Below, piece after piece: positions 14,791-24,206 of a stretch of DNA of 35,389 bases. Position 1 is the first letter of the stretch. Each line of letters begins with the position of its first letter. Source of the stretch: UKL13-2 sp043773745 (GTDB lineage: Bacteria; Pseudomonadota; Gammaproteobacteria; Burkholderiales; Usitatibacteraceae); assembly GCA_043773745.1 (NCBI GenBank), contig JAYVEV010000041.1:1-35389 (forward strand), given 5' to 3'. The notes below the pieces were generated by a model that worked only from the letters and a program-made list of their open reading frames with translations, made no database searches and had not been told where the DNA came from. The position numbers and the translations under genes are program-made.

Positions 14791-16608
14791 ATGAAACTCA
14801 CCATTACCCAGCTCACCCGCAACCGTCAAGGGCAGACTGTCCCGTCTGAACTGGCGCTGCAAGCTGATCCTCTTCGAATTGGGCGCGGCGCGGACTGTAA
14901 ATTGCATTTGCCGGACCCGCGAGTCTCGCTGCACCACGCCACCATGGGCCTGAACGATGATGGCACCTGTTTTATTGAAGCGGTCGCGGGCAACGTCAAA
15001 ATAGATGGCAGTTTTGAGCGTTCGATGCGACTCAGGACGGGCCAAAAAATCCGCGTGGGGCCATTTGAAATAATCGTATTGCCAACACCGCCAAGCGTCG
15101 ATCTGGCTTTATCAGTCGAACTCGTTGACCCGCTGAAAGCCGAGCTATCTGATATTCGGGCCAATCTCAAAACAGGCTTGACAGGCACATGGCTCTCGAA
15201 AAGAAATCTTTCCTGGATTGCAGGCAGTGCTATCGCGTTTATTTTTTTGCTTTGGCCGGTGATGAACGCGCTCAATACGCACGATCGCGAGGCCAACGCC
15301 AAGCTGAATATCCCGCCGGATGCCTCATGGAATCCCGGTCCGCTCGCCTCCGCACATCACAGCTTTGGCCGCGATTGTGCGCAATGCCACGCTACGCCAT
15401 TTGTACAAACCAAAAATGAACAATGCGAGAGCTGCCATAAATCAATTGGTTGGCATTTTGTATTGGAAAACAAAGCGGCCCGGTCGCTTCACGAATCCGT
15501 TTTTATGAAATCTGCCGAGGCCTCGCGATGTGCCGCCTGCCATCGTGACCACAAGGGGCCACTCGGTTTGATTCGGCAAGACTCGCCACTTTGTACGCAA
15601 TGCCACGCTGACTTAAAAACCCGCCATCCCGAAACGACTTCACCCAATATCGCCGACTTCAGTCGCGATCATCCGGCCTTTAAACTTTCGATGCTGGTGC
15701 CCGGTAAAACCGGTCAGGATGCGGTCGTGAGGATCGCGCAAGACAGCGGTACTGCTGAAACTTCCAACTTGAAATTTCCGCATGATATTCATCTAACCAA
15801 GAAAGGTATTCGTGGCCCGGCCAGCAAAGTGACCATGTCTTGTAAAAACTGTCATGTACCCGATGAAAATGGCATCCGCTTCAAGCCGACCACCATGAAA
15901 GAGCATTGTCAGGACTGCCACTCATTGGAATTCGAACCCAAGGCAAGCAAGCGGCAAGTGCCGCACGGCAATGTCGATGACGTGATGGCGACACTCAAGG
16001 AGTTTTATGCGCAGGCCGCGTTAGCCGATACACCCATTGACGTGGTGGTACAAGATGGGGTGCGCCGCCCGGGCGAACGACTCTCGTCAGCCAAGCGCGA
16101 ATCTGCACTCAAGTGGGCGACACAGAAAGCCGAAAAAACCGGTAGCGAATTGATGGAAGACCGCGTCTGTTTCGCGTGTCACGAGATCCGCAGAGTGAAG
16201 GGTAGTAATGAGGGTAGCGATGAAAAAACGCCTTCATGGAAAATCGCGCCCATTGCCATTACCCAACATTGGCTACCCAAAGCGCGCTTCCCGCACAACA
16301 AGCACAACACCAAGGATTGCGGATCCTGCCACCAGGTGGCGGCATCGAAACTCAGTAGTGATATTGCGATTCCAGATATAAAGAATTGTCGCGAGTGTCA
16401 CGGCGGCAACACAGTTGCTGTCGATAAAGCACCCGGCACTTGTGAGACCTGCCACGGCTTTCATGTGGGCGGATCGAGGAGTGGCACACCGGTGCCACTG
16501 CCAGGTGTTCTGCCTTACGATACAAAAGACCCCAAAGGCCTTAAACCAAAGGCACCTCTTAAGGTTGCCCATCTCCATGAACAAGCCAAGCCGGTGCCGC
16601 AACCATGA
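14791..16608 (+). CDS. FHA domain - transmembrane - decaheme cytochrome c fusion
   Basis: This 605-residue protein has an unusual layout. Residues 1-110 form a forkhead-associated (FHA) domain with the conserved G31-R32, S46-x-x-H49 and N68 positions used to bind phosphothreonine. A single membrane helix (about 138-160) follows. The remainder, expected in the periplasm, has ten CXXCH heme sites starting at residues 196, 212, 247, 268, 351, 373, 460, 510, 533 and 551. No signal peptide precedes FHA, so the domain should stay in the cytoplasm with the hemes outside. Many extra histidines could serve as distal ligands. The gene begins 28 nt after the cytochrome b-like gene and overlaps the next gene by ATGA. 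The proposed role is to carry electrons from the inner membrane into the periplasm under a cytoplasmic phosphorylation signal (inference). Confidence 0.9.
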   Translation: MKLTITQLTRNRQGQTVPSELALQADPLRIGRGADCKLHLPDPRVSLHHATMGLNDDGTCFIEAVAGNVKIDGSFERSMRLRTGQKIRVGPFEIIVLPTPPSVDLALSVELVDPLKAELSDIRANLKTGLTGTWLSKRNLSWIAGSAIAFIFLLWPVMNALNTHDREANAKLNIPPDASWNPGPLASAHHSFGRDCAQCHATPFVQTKNEQCESCHKSIGWHFVLENKAARSLHESVFMKSAEASRCAACHRDHKGPLGLIRQDSPLCTQCHADLKTRHPETTSPNIADFSRDHPAFKLSMLVPGKTGQDAVVRIAQDSGTAETSNLKFPHDIHLTKKGIRGPASKVTMSCKNCHVPDENGIRFKPTTMKEHCQDCHSLEFEPKASKRQVPHGNVDDVMATLKEFYAQAALADTPIDVVVQDGVRRPGERLSSAKRESALKWATQKAEKTGSELMEDRVCFACHEIRRVKGSNEGSDEKTPSWKIAPIAITQHWLPKARFPHNKHNTKDCGSCHQVAASKLSSDIAIPDIKNCRECHGGNTVAVDKAPGTCETCHGFHVGGSRSGTPVPLPGVLPYDTKDPKGLKPKAPLKVAHLHEQAKPVPQP

Positions 16609-18497
16609 AACGCTGGTTAGCCTCATTGGTGGCGACGGTATTGTCTATTGCCGCCTGCAGTGGCGGAGGCGGAGGAAGCAGCATCGAGGTTTGCACCGGT
16701 AGCTGCACACCGACATCCGCCGCCGTTGATTTTCTCACGGTGGCTGATGTGGAACGCATTATTGCGCAAGCTGCACAGGAGGCCAATGCGCGTCGCATGC
16801 CGGCAACGATTGCGGTAACGGATCGCGTCGGTAATATCCTTGGGGTATTTCGCATGACGGGCGCGCGCACGGCGTTTCGCATTACTAGCAATCGGGGTGT
16901 CAGCGGTGGCCTTGAAAATATCGATATCCTGCCAGACACTTTTGCCGCCATCACCAAGGCCATTACCGGCGCTTATTTATCCTCAAATGGCAATGCGTTT
17001 TCGACCCGCACCGCCAGCCAGATCGTGCAGGAAAATTTTAATCCGCGTGAATTTAATCAGCCTTCAGGCCCACTTTATGGCGTCCAGTTTTCGCAATTAT
17101 CTTGCTCGGATTTAATGCGCCGCGCTGATAACGGCATGGTGGGCCCAAAGCGCTCCCCGCTTGGTCTGGCAGCCGATCCTGGCGGACTGCCACTGTATAA
17201 AAACAATCGGCTGGTTGGCGGCGTGGGGGTGATGGCAGACGGCATTTACGGCCTTGATACTGATATCACTGATATTGACCAAGATGTTGATGAACTGATC
17301 GCCGTGGCCGCCACGGCAGGCTTTGCGGCACCTGACGATATTCGCGCCAATCGCATCGCCGCCGATGGCCGCACGTTTCGCTTTGTTGATAGTGAATCGC
17401 TGGCCTCGACACCTTCCCAGGCCCCCGCGTTTGCAACCTTGGCCGGAAGTGTGCCGTTGGTAAATGGATTTTTCGATGGCATCCTCAAGGTCGGCACCTC
17501 ATTCGGCAATATGCAATCGGGTTTCCGCGCCGATACCGGTGCATTTGCAGCGCAGAATGCGTTTATCCTAGTCGATGCCACCAACGCCAATCGCTACGCG
17601 CCGAAAGCCGGCAGCGATAGCCTGATGAGCGCCGCTGAGGTTACCGCCATCTTGACCGAAGCGCTAAAAGTAGCGAATCATGCGCGCGCGCAAATCCGCC
17701 GACCATTGGGGACACAGGCACAAGTCACAGTCGCAGTAGTAGACACCAATGGCGAGGTTTTGGCGCTAGCGCGCACGCCGGATGCACCCGTTTTTGGAAC
17801 CGATGTGTCGCTGCAAAAAGCACGGTCAGCGCTACTATTTTCGCTACCGTCGGCGGCAGCTGATTTGACCGCATTACCGCCCGCACAGTATATCGGTGCG
17901 AGCGGCAATGCAGTGGCGCCGCCCTTCACCTCCCTCAGCTTTGCACAATATGTGCAGGCAACCAGAACATTTTTCAATGACCCGACTATGCTTGCCAATG
18001 GCATGGCATTTTCCAACCGCGCCATTGGCAATATCGCGCGCCCGCTATTCCCGGACGGCATTAGCGGCACTGGCGCCGGCCCGCTCTCCACCCCTTATAC
18101 GAACTGGAGCCCGTTTCATTTGGGTTTGCAGTTGGATCTTACCTATAACGCAATAATTGCGGCAGCGTCCGGCTCAGCCGCGGTGGGTTGCACGGGTCTT
18201 GCCCGCGCTAAAAACGGTATTCAAATTTTTCCCGGTGCGGTGCCCATCTATCGCGGCAGCACGCTCGTCGGTGCGATTGGCGTATCGGGCGATGGTGTTG
18301 ATCAGGATGATATGATTGCTTTTCTGGGCTTGGCCAATGCGGGAAAAATACTTGCCAACGGCATTGCCAATGCGCCGCGAGCCCTACGCGCCGACAACTT
18401 GGCGCCCGGGGGCATAGGCACGCGGCTGCGCTATGTGCAGTGTCCACAAGCACCGTTCAACGACTCGTCCGAGCAAAATGTTTGCGAAGGTCTGTGA
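16605..18497 (+). CDS. Lipoprotein with two GlcG/HbpS-type (DUF336) heme-binding-like domains
   Basis: This 630-residue predicted lipoprotein has a lipobox ending at C18 (IAAC) followed by a glycine-rich linker. Two related domains follow. The first (about 44-245) contains TVADVERIIAQAAQEAN, a VTDRVGNILG strand and a GGVGVMADGI loop. The second (about 335-600) repeats the plan with SAAEVTAILTEALKVAN, VVDTNGEVLALAR and GAIGVSGDG. The pattern (helix, then AVVD-x-x-G, then an xGAIGVSG loop) is typical of the GlcG/HbpS fold, known for heme or small-molecule binding. It has no CXXCH. Long inserts between the two halves of each domain are unusual for this small family. It overlaps the FHA-decaheme gene by ATGA and ends 1 nt before the beta-barrel gene. 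A heme-sensing or structural partner role in the conduit is inference. Confidence 0.82.
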   Translation: MKRWLASLVATVLSIAACSGGGGGSSIEVCTGSCTPTSAAVDFLTVADVERIIAQAAQEANARRMPATIAVTDRVGNILGVFRMTGARTAFRITSNRGVSGGLENIDILPDTFAAITKAITGAYLSSNGNAFSTRTASQIVQENFNPREFNQPSGPLYGVQFSQLSCSDLMRRADNGMVGPKRSPLGLAADPGGLPLYKNNRLVGGVGVMADGIYGLDTDITDIDQDVDELIAVAATAGFAAPDDIRANRIAADGRTFRFVDSESLASTPSQAPAFATLAGSVPLVNGFFDGILKVGTSFGNMQSGFRADTGAFAAQNAFILVDATNANRYAPKAGSDSLMSAAEVTAILTEALKVANHARAQIRRPLGTQAQVTVAVVDTNGEVLALARTPDAPVFGTDVSLQKARSALLFSLPSAAADLTALPPAQYIGASGNAVAPPFTSLSFAQYVQATRTFFNDPTMLANGMAFSNRAIGNIARPLFPDGISGTGAGPLSTPYTNWSPFHLGLQLDLTYNAIIAAASGSAAVGCTGLARAKNGIQIFPGAVPIYRGSTLVGAIGVSGDGVDQDDMIAFLGLANAGKILANGIANAPRALRADNLAPGGIGTRLRYVQCPQAPFNDSSEQNVCEGL

Positions 18498-18498
18498 C

Positions 18499-20292
18499 AT
18501 GAACCGCGCACGGCTTATCAGCGTTATCGTTATCGCCTTAACACTGTTAAACGTGTCCTCACCCGTTTGCGATGCACAGCAAGTCGGCAACCCCTCTGTT
18601 ACCGATGAACTCGCTGAACGAGAGCGTCCGCAAGGTAAACCGCTGAAATACGCTCTGCCGCCAATCGACACTAAACAAGTACCGCCGCCGTCAGCGCTGG
18701 AGCCTCGCGTATCTGTTTCTGTTCCCGATCGCTGGCGCATTATGGATGGCTTAGGTGCCTCCGCACCCTGGTTTGATCCTTACAACCATAATGTGCTGAA
18801 AGGCGACACACCCTTTAAGCCGTTTGCAAGCTGGGGTCCGGATTGGTTCCTGGCACTTTCTGCCATTTCGGATTCGCTCTTTGAGCAGCGTCGCTTACCG
18901 ACGCCGACTGGCGCACAGTCATCGCTGCGCCCGGGCAGTAATGATGTGTTTGGCCGCTCGACCCAATCCGCACTGGTTGAAACGGTCATCTTATCGATCA
19001 GCGTGATTAAAGGCGACACCACCTTTAAGCCGCCTGACTATGAATTTCGCTTGGTGCCTGCCATCCAGATCAACCATGCACGCCTACAGGAAGTGCGCGG
19101 TATCAATGTTAATCCGCAGGCTGGCAGAACCCGAACCGACCATCACATTGGCATTCAGGAGCTGTTTGGTGATGTCCATTTGCGCAACGTGTCCGACCAG
19201 TTTGATTTCGATTCCCTTCGCGTTGGCATTCAGCCGTTTCAGTCCGATTTTCGCGGCTTCCTGTTTCAGGATGTGCCCATCGGCATCAGGCTATTTGGCA
19301 TACGCGACAACAACCAGTGGCAGTACAACCTCGCCTATTTTCGTCGTTTGGAGAAAGACACCAATAGTGGCTTAAACGATATCAATCAACGCTTGCGCAA
19401 GGATGATTTGTTCGTCGCTAATGTGTACCGTCAGGATTTCCCGGTGCAAGGACACACTACGCAGGCAACGATCATCCACAACATCAATCGGGAGGCAGCG
19501 AAGGACTACTACGATAACAATGGCCTCCTGGTGCGCCCCGCCGTCTTAGGTGATGTGCGCCCCCATAATTATCGCGTTACCTATTTGGGGCTCAATGGCG
19601 ATGGCCATTTTGGACGCTGGAATTTAACCTCATCCCTGTATGCAGCTGTCGGCGTGGATGACCGCAATCCCTTGGCGCAGCGCCGACAGGCCATTCGTGC
19701 TGGTTTTGCGGCGGCGGAGTTATCGCGGGACTTTGACTGGTTCAGGATTCGCGGTAACGCACTTTTTGCGAGCGGCGACAAAGATCCCTTCGACGGCAAA
19801 GCCACTGGCTTCGATGCAATTCTTGAAAATCCGCAATTTGCCGGCGCCGATACCAGTTTCTTTATTCGTCAGGCCGTCCCATTGATTGGCGGGGGTGGGG
19901 TTTCCTTGTCAGGGCGCAACGGCATCTTGCCGTCGCTACGCTCATCGAAAGATCAGGGACAATCGAATTTCGTCAACCCCGGCCTGCGTCTGATTGGCCT
20001 CGGCGCCGATGCGGATCTGACACCGCAGATTCGAATACTCGGCAATATTTCTAAACTGGATTTCATCAATACCTCATCACTGGCCGTGTTGCGCAATCAG
20101 CCCATCAGCTCGAAAGATTTAGGAATAGATATTTCAGCGGGCATACAGTACCGGCCGTTTATGACGCAGAACATCGTATTCAATGCGTCCGCGGCAGCGC
20201 TGCTGCCGGGGCGCGGCTTGAAACAGCTGTATGACGAAAATAAGCGCGGCCCACAGTATTCGCTGTTGGCTAATCTATCGTTGATGTATTGA
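18499..20292 (+). CDS. Putative outer-membrane beta-barrel of the multiheme cluster
   Basis: This 597-residue exported protein has a signal peptide (about residues 1-27, ending near CDAQQ). After a proline-rich leader it shows many alternating strands rich in aromatic, Gly, Asn and Asp residues, and it ends in LSLMY, a terminal aromatic as expected for BAM-assembled barrels. No heme motif was seen. The frame is open upstream to 18433, but the ATG at 18499 lies 1 nt after the previous stop and directly precedes the signal peptide. I do not recognise a specific family. By position between two decaheme cytochromes it could play the part of MtrB/PioB-type porins that sheath a cytochrome across the outer membrane, but no sequence match to those was established. 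Confidence 0.72.
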   Translation: MNRARLISVIVIALTLLNVSSPVCDAQQVGNPSVTDELAERERPQGKPLKYALPPIDTKQVPPPSALEPRVSVSVPDRWRIMDGLGASAPWFDPYNHNVLKGDTPFKPFASWGPDWFLALSAISDSLFEQRRLPTPTGAQSSLRPGSNDVFGRSTQSALVETVILSISVIKGDTTFKPPDYEFRLVPAIQINHARLQEVRGINVNPQAGRTRTDHHIGIQELFGDVHLRNVSDQFDFDSLRVGIQPFQSDFRGFLFQDVPIGIRLFGIRDNNQWQYNLAYFRRLEKDTNSGLNDINQRLRKDDLFVANVYRQDFPVQGHTTQATIIHNINREAAKDYYDNNGLLVRPAVLGDVRPHNYRVTYLGLNGDGHFGRWNLTSSLYAAVGVDDRNPLAQRRQAIRAGFAAAELSRDFDWFRIRGNALFASGDKDPFDGKATGFDAILENPQFAGADTSFFIRQAVPLIGGGGVSLSGRNGILPSLRSSKDQGQSNFVNPGLRLIGLGADADLTPQIRILGNISKLDFINTSSLAVLRNQPISSKDLGIDISAGIQYRPFMTQNIVFNASAAALLPGRGLKQLYDENKRGPQYSLLANLSLMY

Positions 20293-20294
20293 TC

Positions 20295-23200
20295 ATGCCT
20301 CCTGAACCCATACGCACGCTGCGAACTATGTCGACACCAAAACAATATAGCTCAATGGTGGCGACATCCCTTGCCCCGCTTGCTGCGTTTGCTGCACTTG
20401 CGCTATTACTGTTATCGATACTATTCGGCGCGTCATCTTATGCTTCATCCAACCTGAAGCCCATCTCGCGCACCTATACGGCCACACCGGCTGCACCGGC
20501 GCGTCAATCGGTAATGGATGCGGATAAAAAATCTTTCGGCTGCGTTTCTTGCCACACCACCACCGACCGCCACACCATGCATGCCAATCCCGGCGTAGTA
20601 CTAGGCTGCACCGATTGTCATGGCGGCGATGCGGCGGTGAACCAACCGGCAGATGTCGAATATAACGGTAAAAATGAAATCGACTATCGCGCCACCATGG
20701 CGCGTTCGCATGTATTGCCCCAATTTAATAAAGCGTGGAATTATCCTTCCAGCGCAAACCCTGAGCGCTCGTACACTTTGCTCAACAAGGAGTCGAATGC
20801 CTTTGTGCGCTTCATGAATCCCGGCGATCTGCGCGTGGCTCGCGAGGCTTGCGGGGCCTGCCATTTGGAGACCGTGCAGGCGGTGGAACGCAGCCTCATG
20901 TCATCCAGCGCCATGTTATGGGGCGGGGCATCCTACAACAACGGCATTCTGCCGTACAAGCGCTATATCCTGGGTGAGTCGTACACCGCCAACGGCCAAC
21001 CCGCAACCATCAAAAACCCGACAGCGGTTAATGCGCAAATGACGCAGATGGGTATCTTGCCTTCACTGGCACCGCTACCGTCTTGGGAAACAGTGCCACC
21101 GGCCGATGTGTTCCGAGTGTTTGAGCGCGGCGGGCGGGTGATCAATTCCCAGTTTCCGGATGTCGGTTTGCCCAATAGCACCGGACAGCTGCAAAAGCTC
21201 GATGAGCCCGGTCGTCCCGATATTAAGCAATCTAATCGCGGGCCCAGTACCGGCAGTCGAATTGCCGTACCGCTGATTAATCTGACCAAGACGCGCCTGA
21301 ATGATCCCCATCTTTGGTTTCTGGGAACCAATGAACAACCGGGCGACTATCGCTCCTCCGGTTGTACGGCATGCCATACCATTTACGCCAATGACCGCGA
21401 TCCCAAACACAGCGGTCCCTATGCAAAGTACGGTCACGATGGCAAAACCCAAACCAAAGACCCGACGATTCCGAAGGATCAATCTGGCCACCCTTTAAAG
21501 CATGAGTTTACGAGAGCCATTCCGTCATCGCAATGCATGGTGTGTCATATGCATCAGCCCAATGTTTTCGTGAATTCTTTTTACGGCACGACCATGTGGG
21601 ATTACGAATCCGATGCGCCGAGCATGTGGCCAAAAAAACAAAAGTATCCGACCGCACAAGAAGCGCGCGAAATTTTGAACCGCAATCCGGAAGAAGCCGC
21701 CACACGCGGCTTGTGGGGAGATAAAGAATTTTCAAAAAATGTTGCGTCGCTCAATCCCACATTAAAGGACACCCAATTCGCGGACTATCACGGACACGGC
21801 TGGAACTTCCGTAAAATATTTAAGCGCGACCGCAAGGGCACATTGCTCGATAAAGAAAACAAGCCTGTTGCTGACACCGATCCTAAAAAATTTGACAAGG
21901 CGGTGCATCTCACCTCGATTCATCTCGAAATGGGCATGCAATGTGTGGACTGCCACTTCTCACAAGACGGACATGGCAACGGCCATATCTATGGTGAGGT
22001 CGCCGCTGCCATTGAAATCGATTGTGCCGATTGCCACGGCACCGCAGATCAATATCCCACGCTGTTTACCTCTGGCCCGGCGGCCCAACCGGGCGGGCGA
22101 GATTTGAAATTACTGCGCACCCAAGATGGCCGCGCGCGCTTTGAATGGCGCGAAGGCAAGCTGTTTCAGCGAGCCGCACTTGACTCGAAAAAAGAATGGG
22201 AAATGAGTTTGGTGAAAGATAGCGTGACCGCTGGCCATCCCAGATACAACGAAAAGGCGGCCCGCGCCAAGCTTATGCATGCGGGCGCTTCAGGACGCGA
22301 CGGTAATTGGGGACCAGGGTCCGCCGCGACCTCTGATGGCAAGCCGCCAGCTTTTGCACATGCCAACGAAAAAATGACCTGTTATACCTGCCACCTTTCT
22401 TGGACCACATCGTGCGCGGGCTGCCATTTGCCAATTCAGGCCAACGCCAAAACCGAGCGCCTGCATTATGAAGGCGGTGAGACCCGAAATTACGCCACCT
22501 ACAATCCACAAGTTGCGCGCGATGATATGTTCCAGCTCGGCGTACACGGCGAAGTCAAAGGTTCGCGCATCACGCCGGTTCGATCCAGCTCAGCGCTGAT
22601 ATTGTCGTCCACCAACGCGAATCGCGAAAAAATTTATATCCAGCAAGCACCCATTTCTGCGGCGGGGTTTTCATCGCAAGCCTTTGCACCGCACTATCCG
22701 CATACCGAGCGCACTACCGAAACCAAGACCTGCTCGGACTGTCATGTAAGCCGCGCTAACGATAACAACGCGATCATGGCGCAACTGCTTTTGCAGGGCA
22801 CCAACTTCGTCAACTTTATCGGGTATAACGCGTGGGTGGGATCCAGCAAACATATCGAAGCTGTGAAAGTGACGGAGTGGGATGAACCACAGGCTGTCAT
22901 CGGTAGCTATTTGCACCAATACGCTTATCCCGATTGGTTTGCGAATCATCAAAAACGTAGTCAGCGATTGCCCGAAGCGCATTCACACACCACGAATGGT
23001 GAAGCGCGTTGTTTAACCTTGCGCGGTGAATACCTGTTTGTGGCCGAAGGCCCCGGCGGCTTCAGGGTTTACGATGTGGCCAATATCGCCAACAAAGGTG
23101 TTTCGCAGCGTATTATCAGCGCACCATTTTCTCCTTTGGGGCACGATGCGCATATCGCCAGCACCAACGCCACCTGCATGGCGCTGCCGACCAATCAGCC

Positions 23201-24206
23201 GATTGCGCCCGAACGCAATACAGGTGAGCTGATGCGAACCACCAATCAGGAGCAGGCGTTCCATCCGATTTATCATTACGCTTTCGTGGTCGATGCGGTG
23301 GAAGGTTTAATCGTGGTCAATGTCGACACCTTTGCCGATGGCGAGCCGCGCAATAATTTCCTGAAGCGCGCCATCACCTGGAATCAGGACAATGTGCTGC
23401 AGGGTGCGCGACATATAACGCTGGGGGGGTACTACGCCTATATCGCAACGGACTCGGGCTTGGTGGTGCTGAGTTTGAATGATCCGCTTAAACCAACAGT
23501 CACCGCCAAGCTGGCCCTAACCGATATGCGCGCATCGGCTTTGCAATTTCGTTACTTGTTTGCGACCACCGCAAAAGGATTGGAAGTGATTGATGTAACG
23601 TTCCCCGAAGCGCCCCGCTTCAGCGCCTTGGTGCCGCTTGCAAATGCGCAACGCGTCTACGCAGCGCGCACTTATGCGTATATTGCAGCCGGCCGTGATG
23701 GGCTGGTAATAGTCGATATTGAAAAACCCGCAGCGCCGCGTGAAATTGCTCGCTTCACGGCATCCGGCGCGCTCAATGATGCGCGCGATGTCATCGTGGG
23801 CTCAACCAATGCATCATTGTTTGCCTATGTTGCTGATGGCGTTAATGGCCTTAAAGTGATTCAGCTCACCTCTCCCGATTCACAGCCCAAGTTCTATGGC
23901 TTTTCTCCCGAACCGAAACCGCAATTAATCGCTACCCGCAAGACCGAATCACCAGCGCTGGCCTTATCAAAAGGTCTGGATCGCGACCGCGGCGTCGATG
24001 AAACGGGCGGGCAGATTGCCGTATTTGGCCGCATTGGTTCGCGCCCATTCAGTGCCGCTGAAATGCGCAAGTTCTACGTCACGCCCGAAGGCAAACCTTG
24101 GAGTGTGACGGATGAAATTGAGCGGTCAAAATTTATCCCGGCTGCCAAAGCGACTCTCAGCAAACCCACACCGAAAAAAAAACCCAATGCCGAGGTCGCC
24201 CCATGA
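20295..24206 (+). CDS. Large decaheme cytochrome c with C-terminal LVIVD-type beta-propeller
   Basis: This 1303-residue exported multiheme cytochrome has a hydrophobic signal or anchor at about residues 22-50. Ten CXXCH sites start at 83, 105, 186, 357, 414, 550, 577, 696, 707 and 813. From about 905 to 1200 it has repeated strands of the LVIVD class (for example GGFRVYDVAN, GLVVLSLNDP, GLEVIDVTFP, GLVIVDIEKP and GLKVIQLTSP), which form a beta-propeller in surface proteins of this repeat family. The tail is Lys/Pro-rich. The frame has a TTG at 20289 overlapping the previous stop; ATG 20295 or ATG 20328 is likelier. Wide spacing between hemes suggests sizeable domains between heme groups. It is probably the outermost or largest electron carrier of the conduit; its location is inferred. 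Confidence 0.88.
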   Translation: MPPEPIRTLRTMSTPKQYSSMVATSLAPLAAFAALALLLLSILFGASSYASSNLKPISRTYTATPAAPARQSVMDADKKSFGCVSCHTTTDRHTMHANPGVVLGCTDCHGGDAAVNQPADVEYNGKNEIDYRATMARSHVLPQFNKAWNYPSSANPERSYTLLNKESNAFVRFMNPGDLRVAREACGACHLETVQAVERSLMSSSAMLWGGASYNNGILPYKRYILGESYTANGQPATIKNPTAVNAQMTQMGILPSLAPLPSWETVPPADVFRVFERGGRVINSQFPDVGLPNSTGQLQKLDEPGRPDIKQSNRGPSTGSRIAVPLINLTKTRLNDPHLWFLGTNEQPGDYRSSGCTACHTIYANDRDPKHSGPYAKYGHDGKTQTKDPTIPKDQSGHPLKHEFTRAIPSSQCMVCHMHQPNVFVNSFYGTTMWDYESDAPSMWPKKQKYPTAQEAREILNRNPEEAATRGLWGDKEFSKNVASLNPTLKDTQFADYHGHGWNFRKIFKRDRKGTLLDKENKPVADTDPKKFDKAVHLTSIHLEMGMQCVDCHFSQDGHGNGHIYGEVAAAIEIDCADCHGTADQYPTLFTSGPAAQPGGRDLKLLRTQDGRARFEWREGKLFQRAALDSKKEWEMSLVKDSVTAGHPRYNEKAARAKLMHAGASGRDGNWGPGSAATSDGKPPAFAHANEKMTCYTCHLSWTTSCAGCHLPIQANAKTERLHYEGGETRNYATYNPQVARDDMFQLGVHGEVKGSRITPVRSSSALILSSTNANREKIYIQQAPISAAGFSSQAFAPHYPHTERTTETKTCSDCHVSRANDNNAIMAQLLLQGTNFVNFIGYNAWVGSSKHIEAVKVTEWDEPQAVIGSYLHQYAYPDWFANHQKRSQRLPEAHSHTTNGEARCLTLRGEYLFVAEGPGGFRVYDVANIANKGVSQRIISAPFSPLGHDAHIASTNATCMALPTNQPIAPERNTGELMRTTNQEQAFHPIYHYAFVVDAVEGLIVVNVDTFADGEPRNNFLKRAITWNQDNVLQGARHITLGGYYAYIATDSGLVVLSLNDPLKPTVTAKLALTDMRASALQFRYLFATTAKGLEVIDVTFPEAPRFSALVPLANAQRVYAARTYAYIAAGRDGLVIVDIEKPAAPREIARFTASGALNDARDVIVGSTNASLFAYVADGVNGLKVIQLTSPDSQPKFYGFSPEPKPQLIATRKTESPALALSKGLDRDRGVDETGGQIAVFGRIGSRPFSAAEMRKFYVTPEGKPWSVTDEIERSKFIPAAKATLSKPTPKKKPNAEVAP

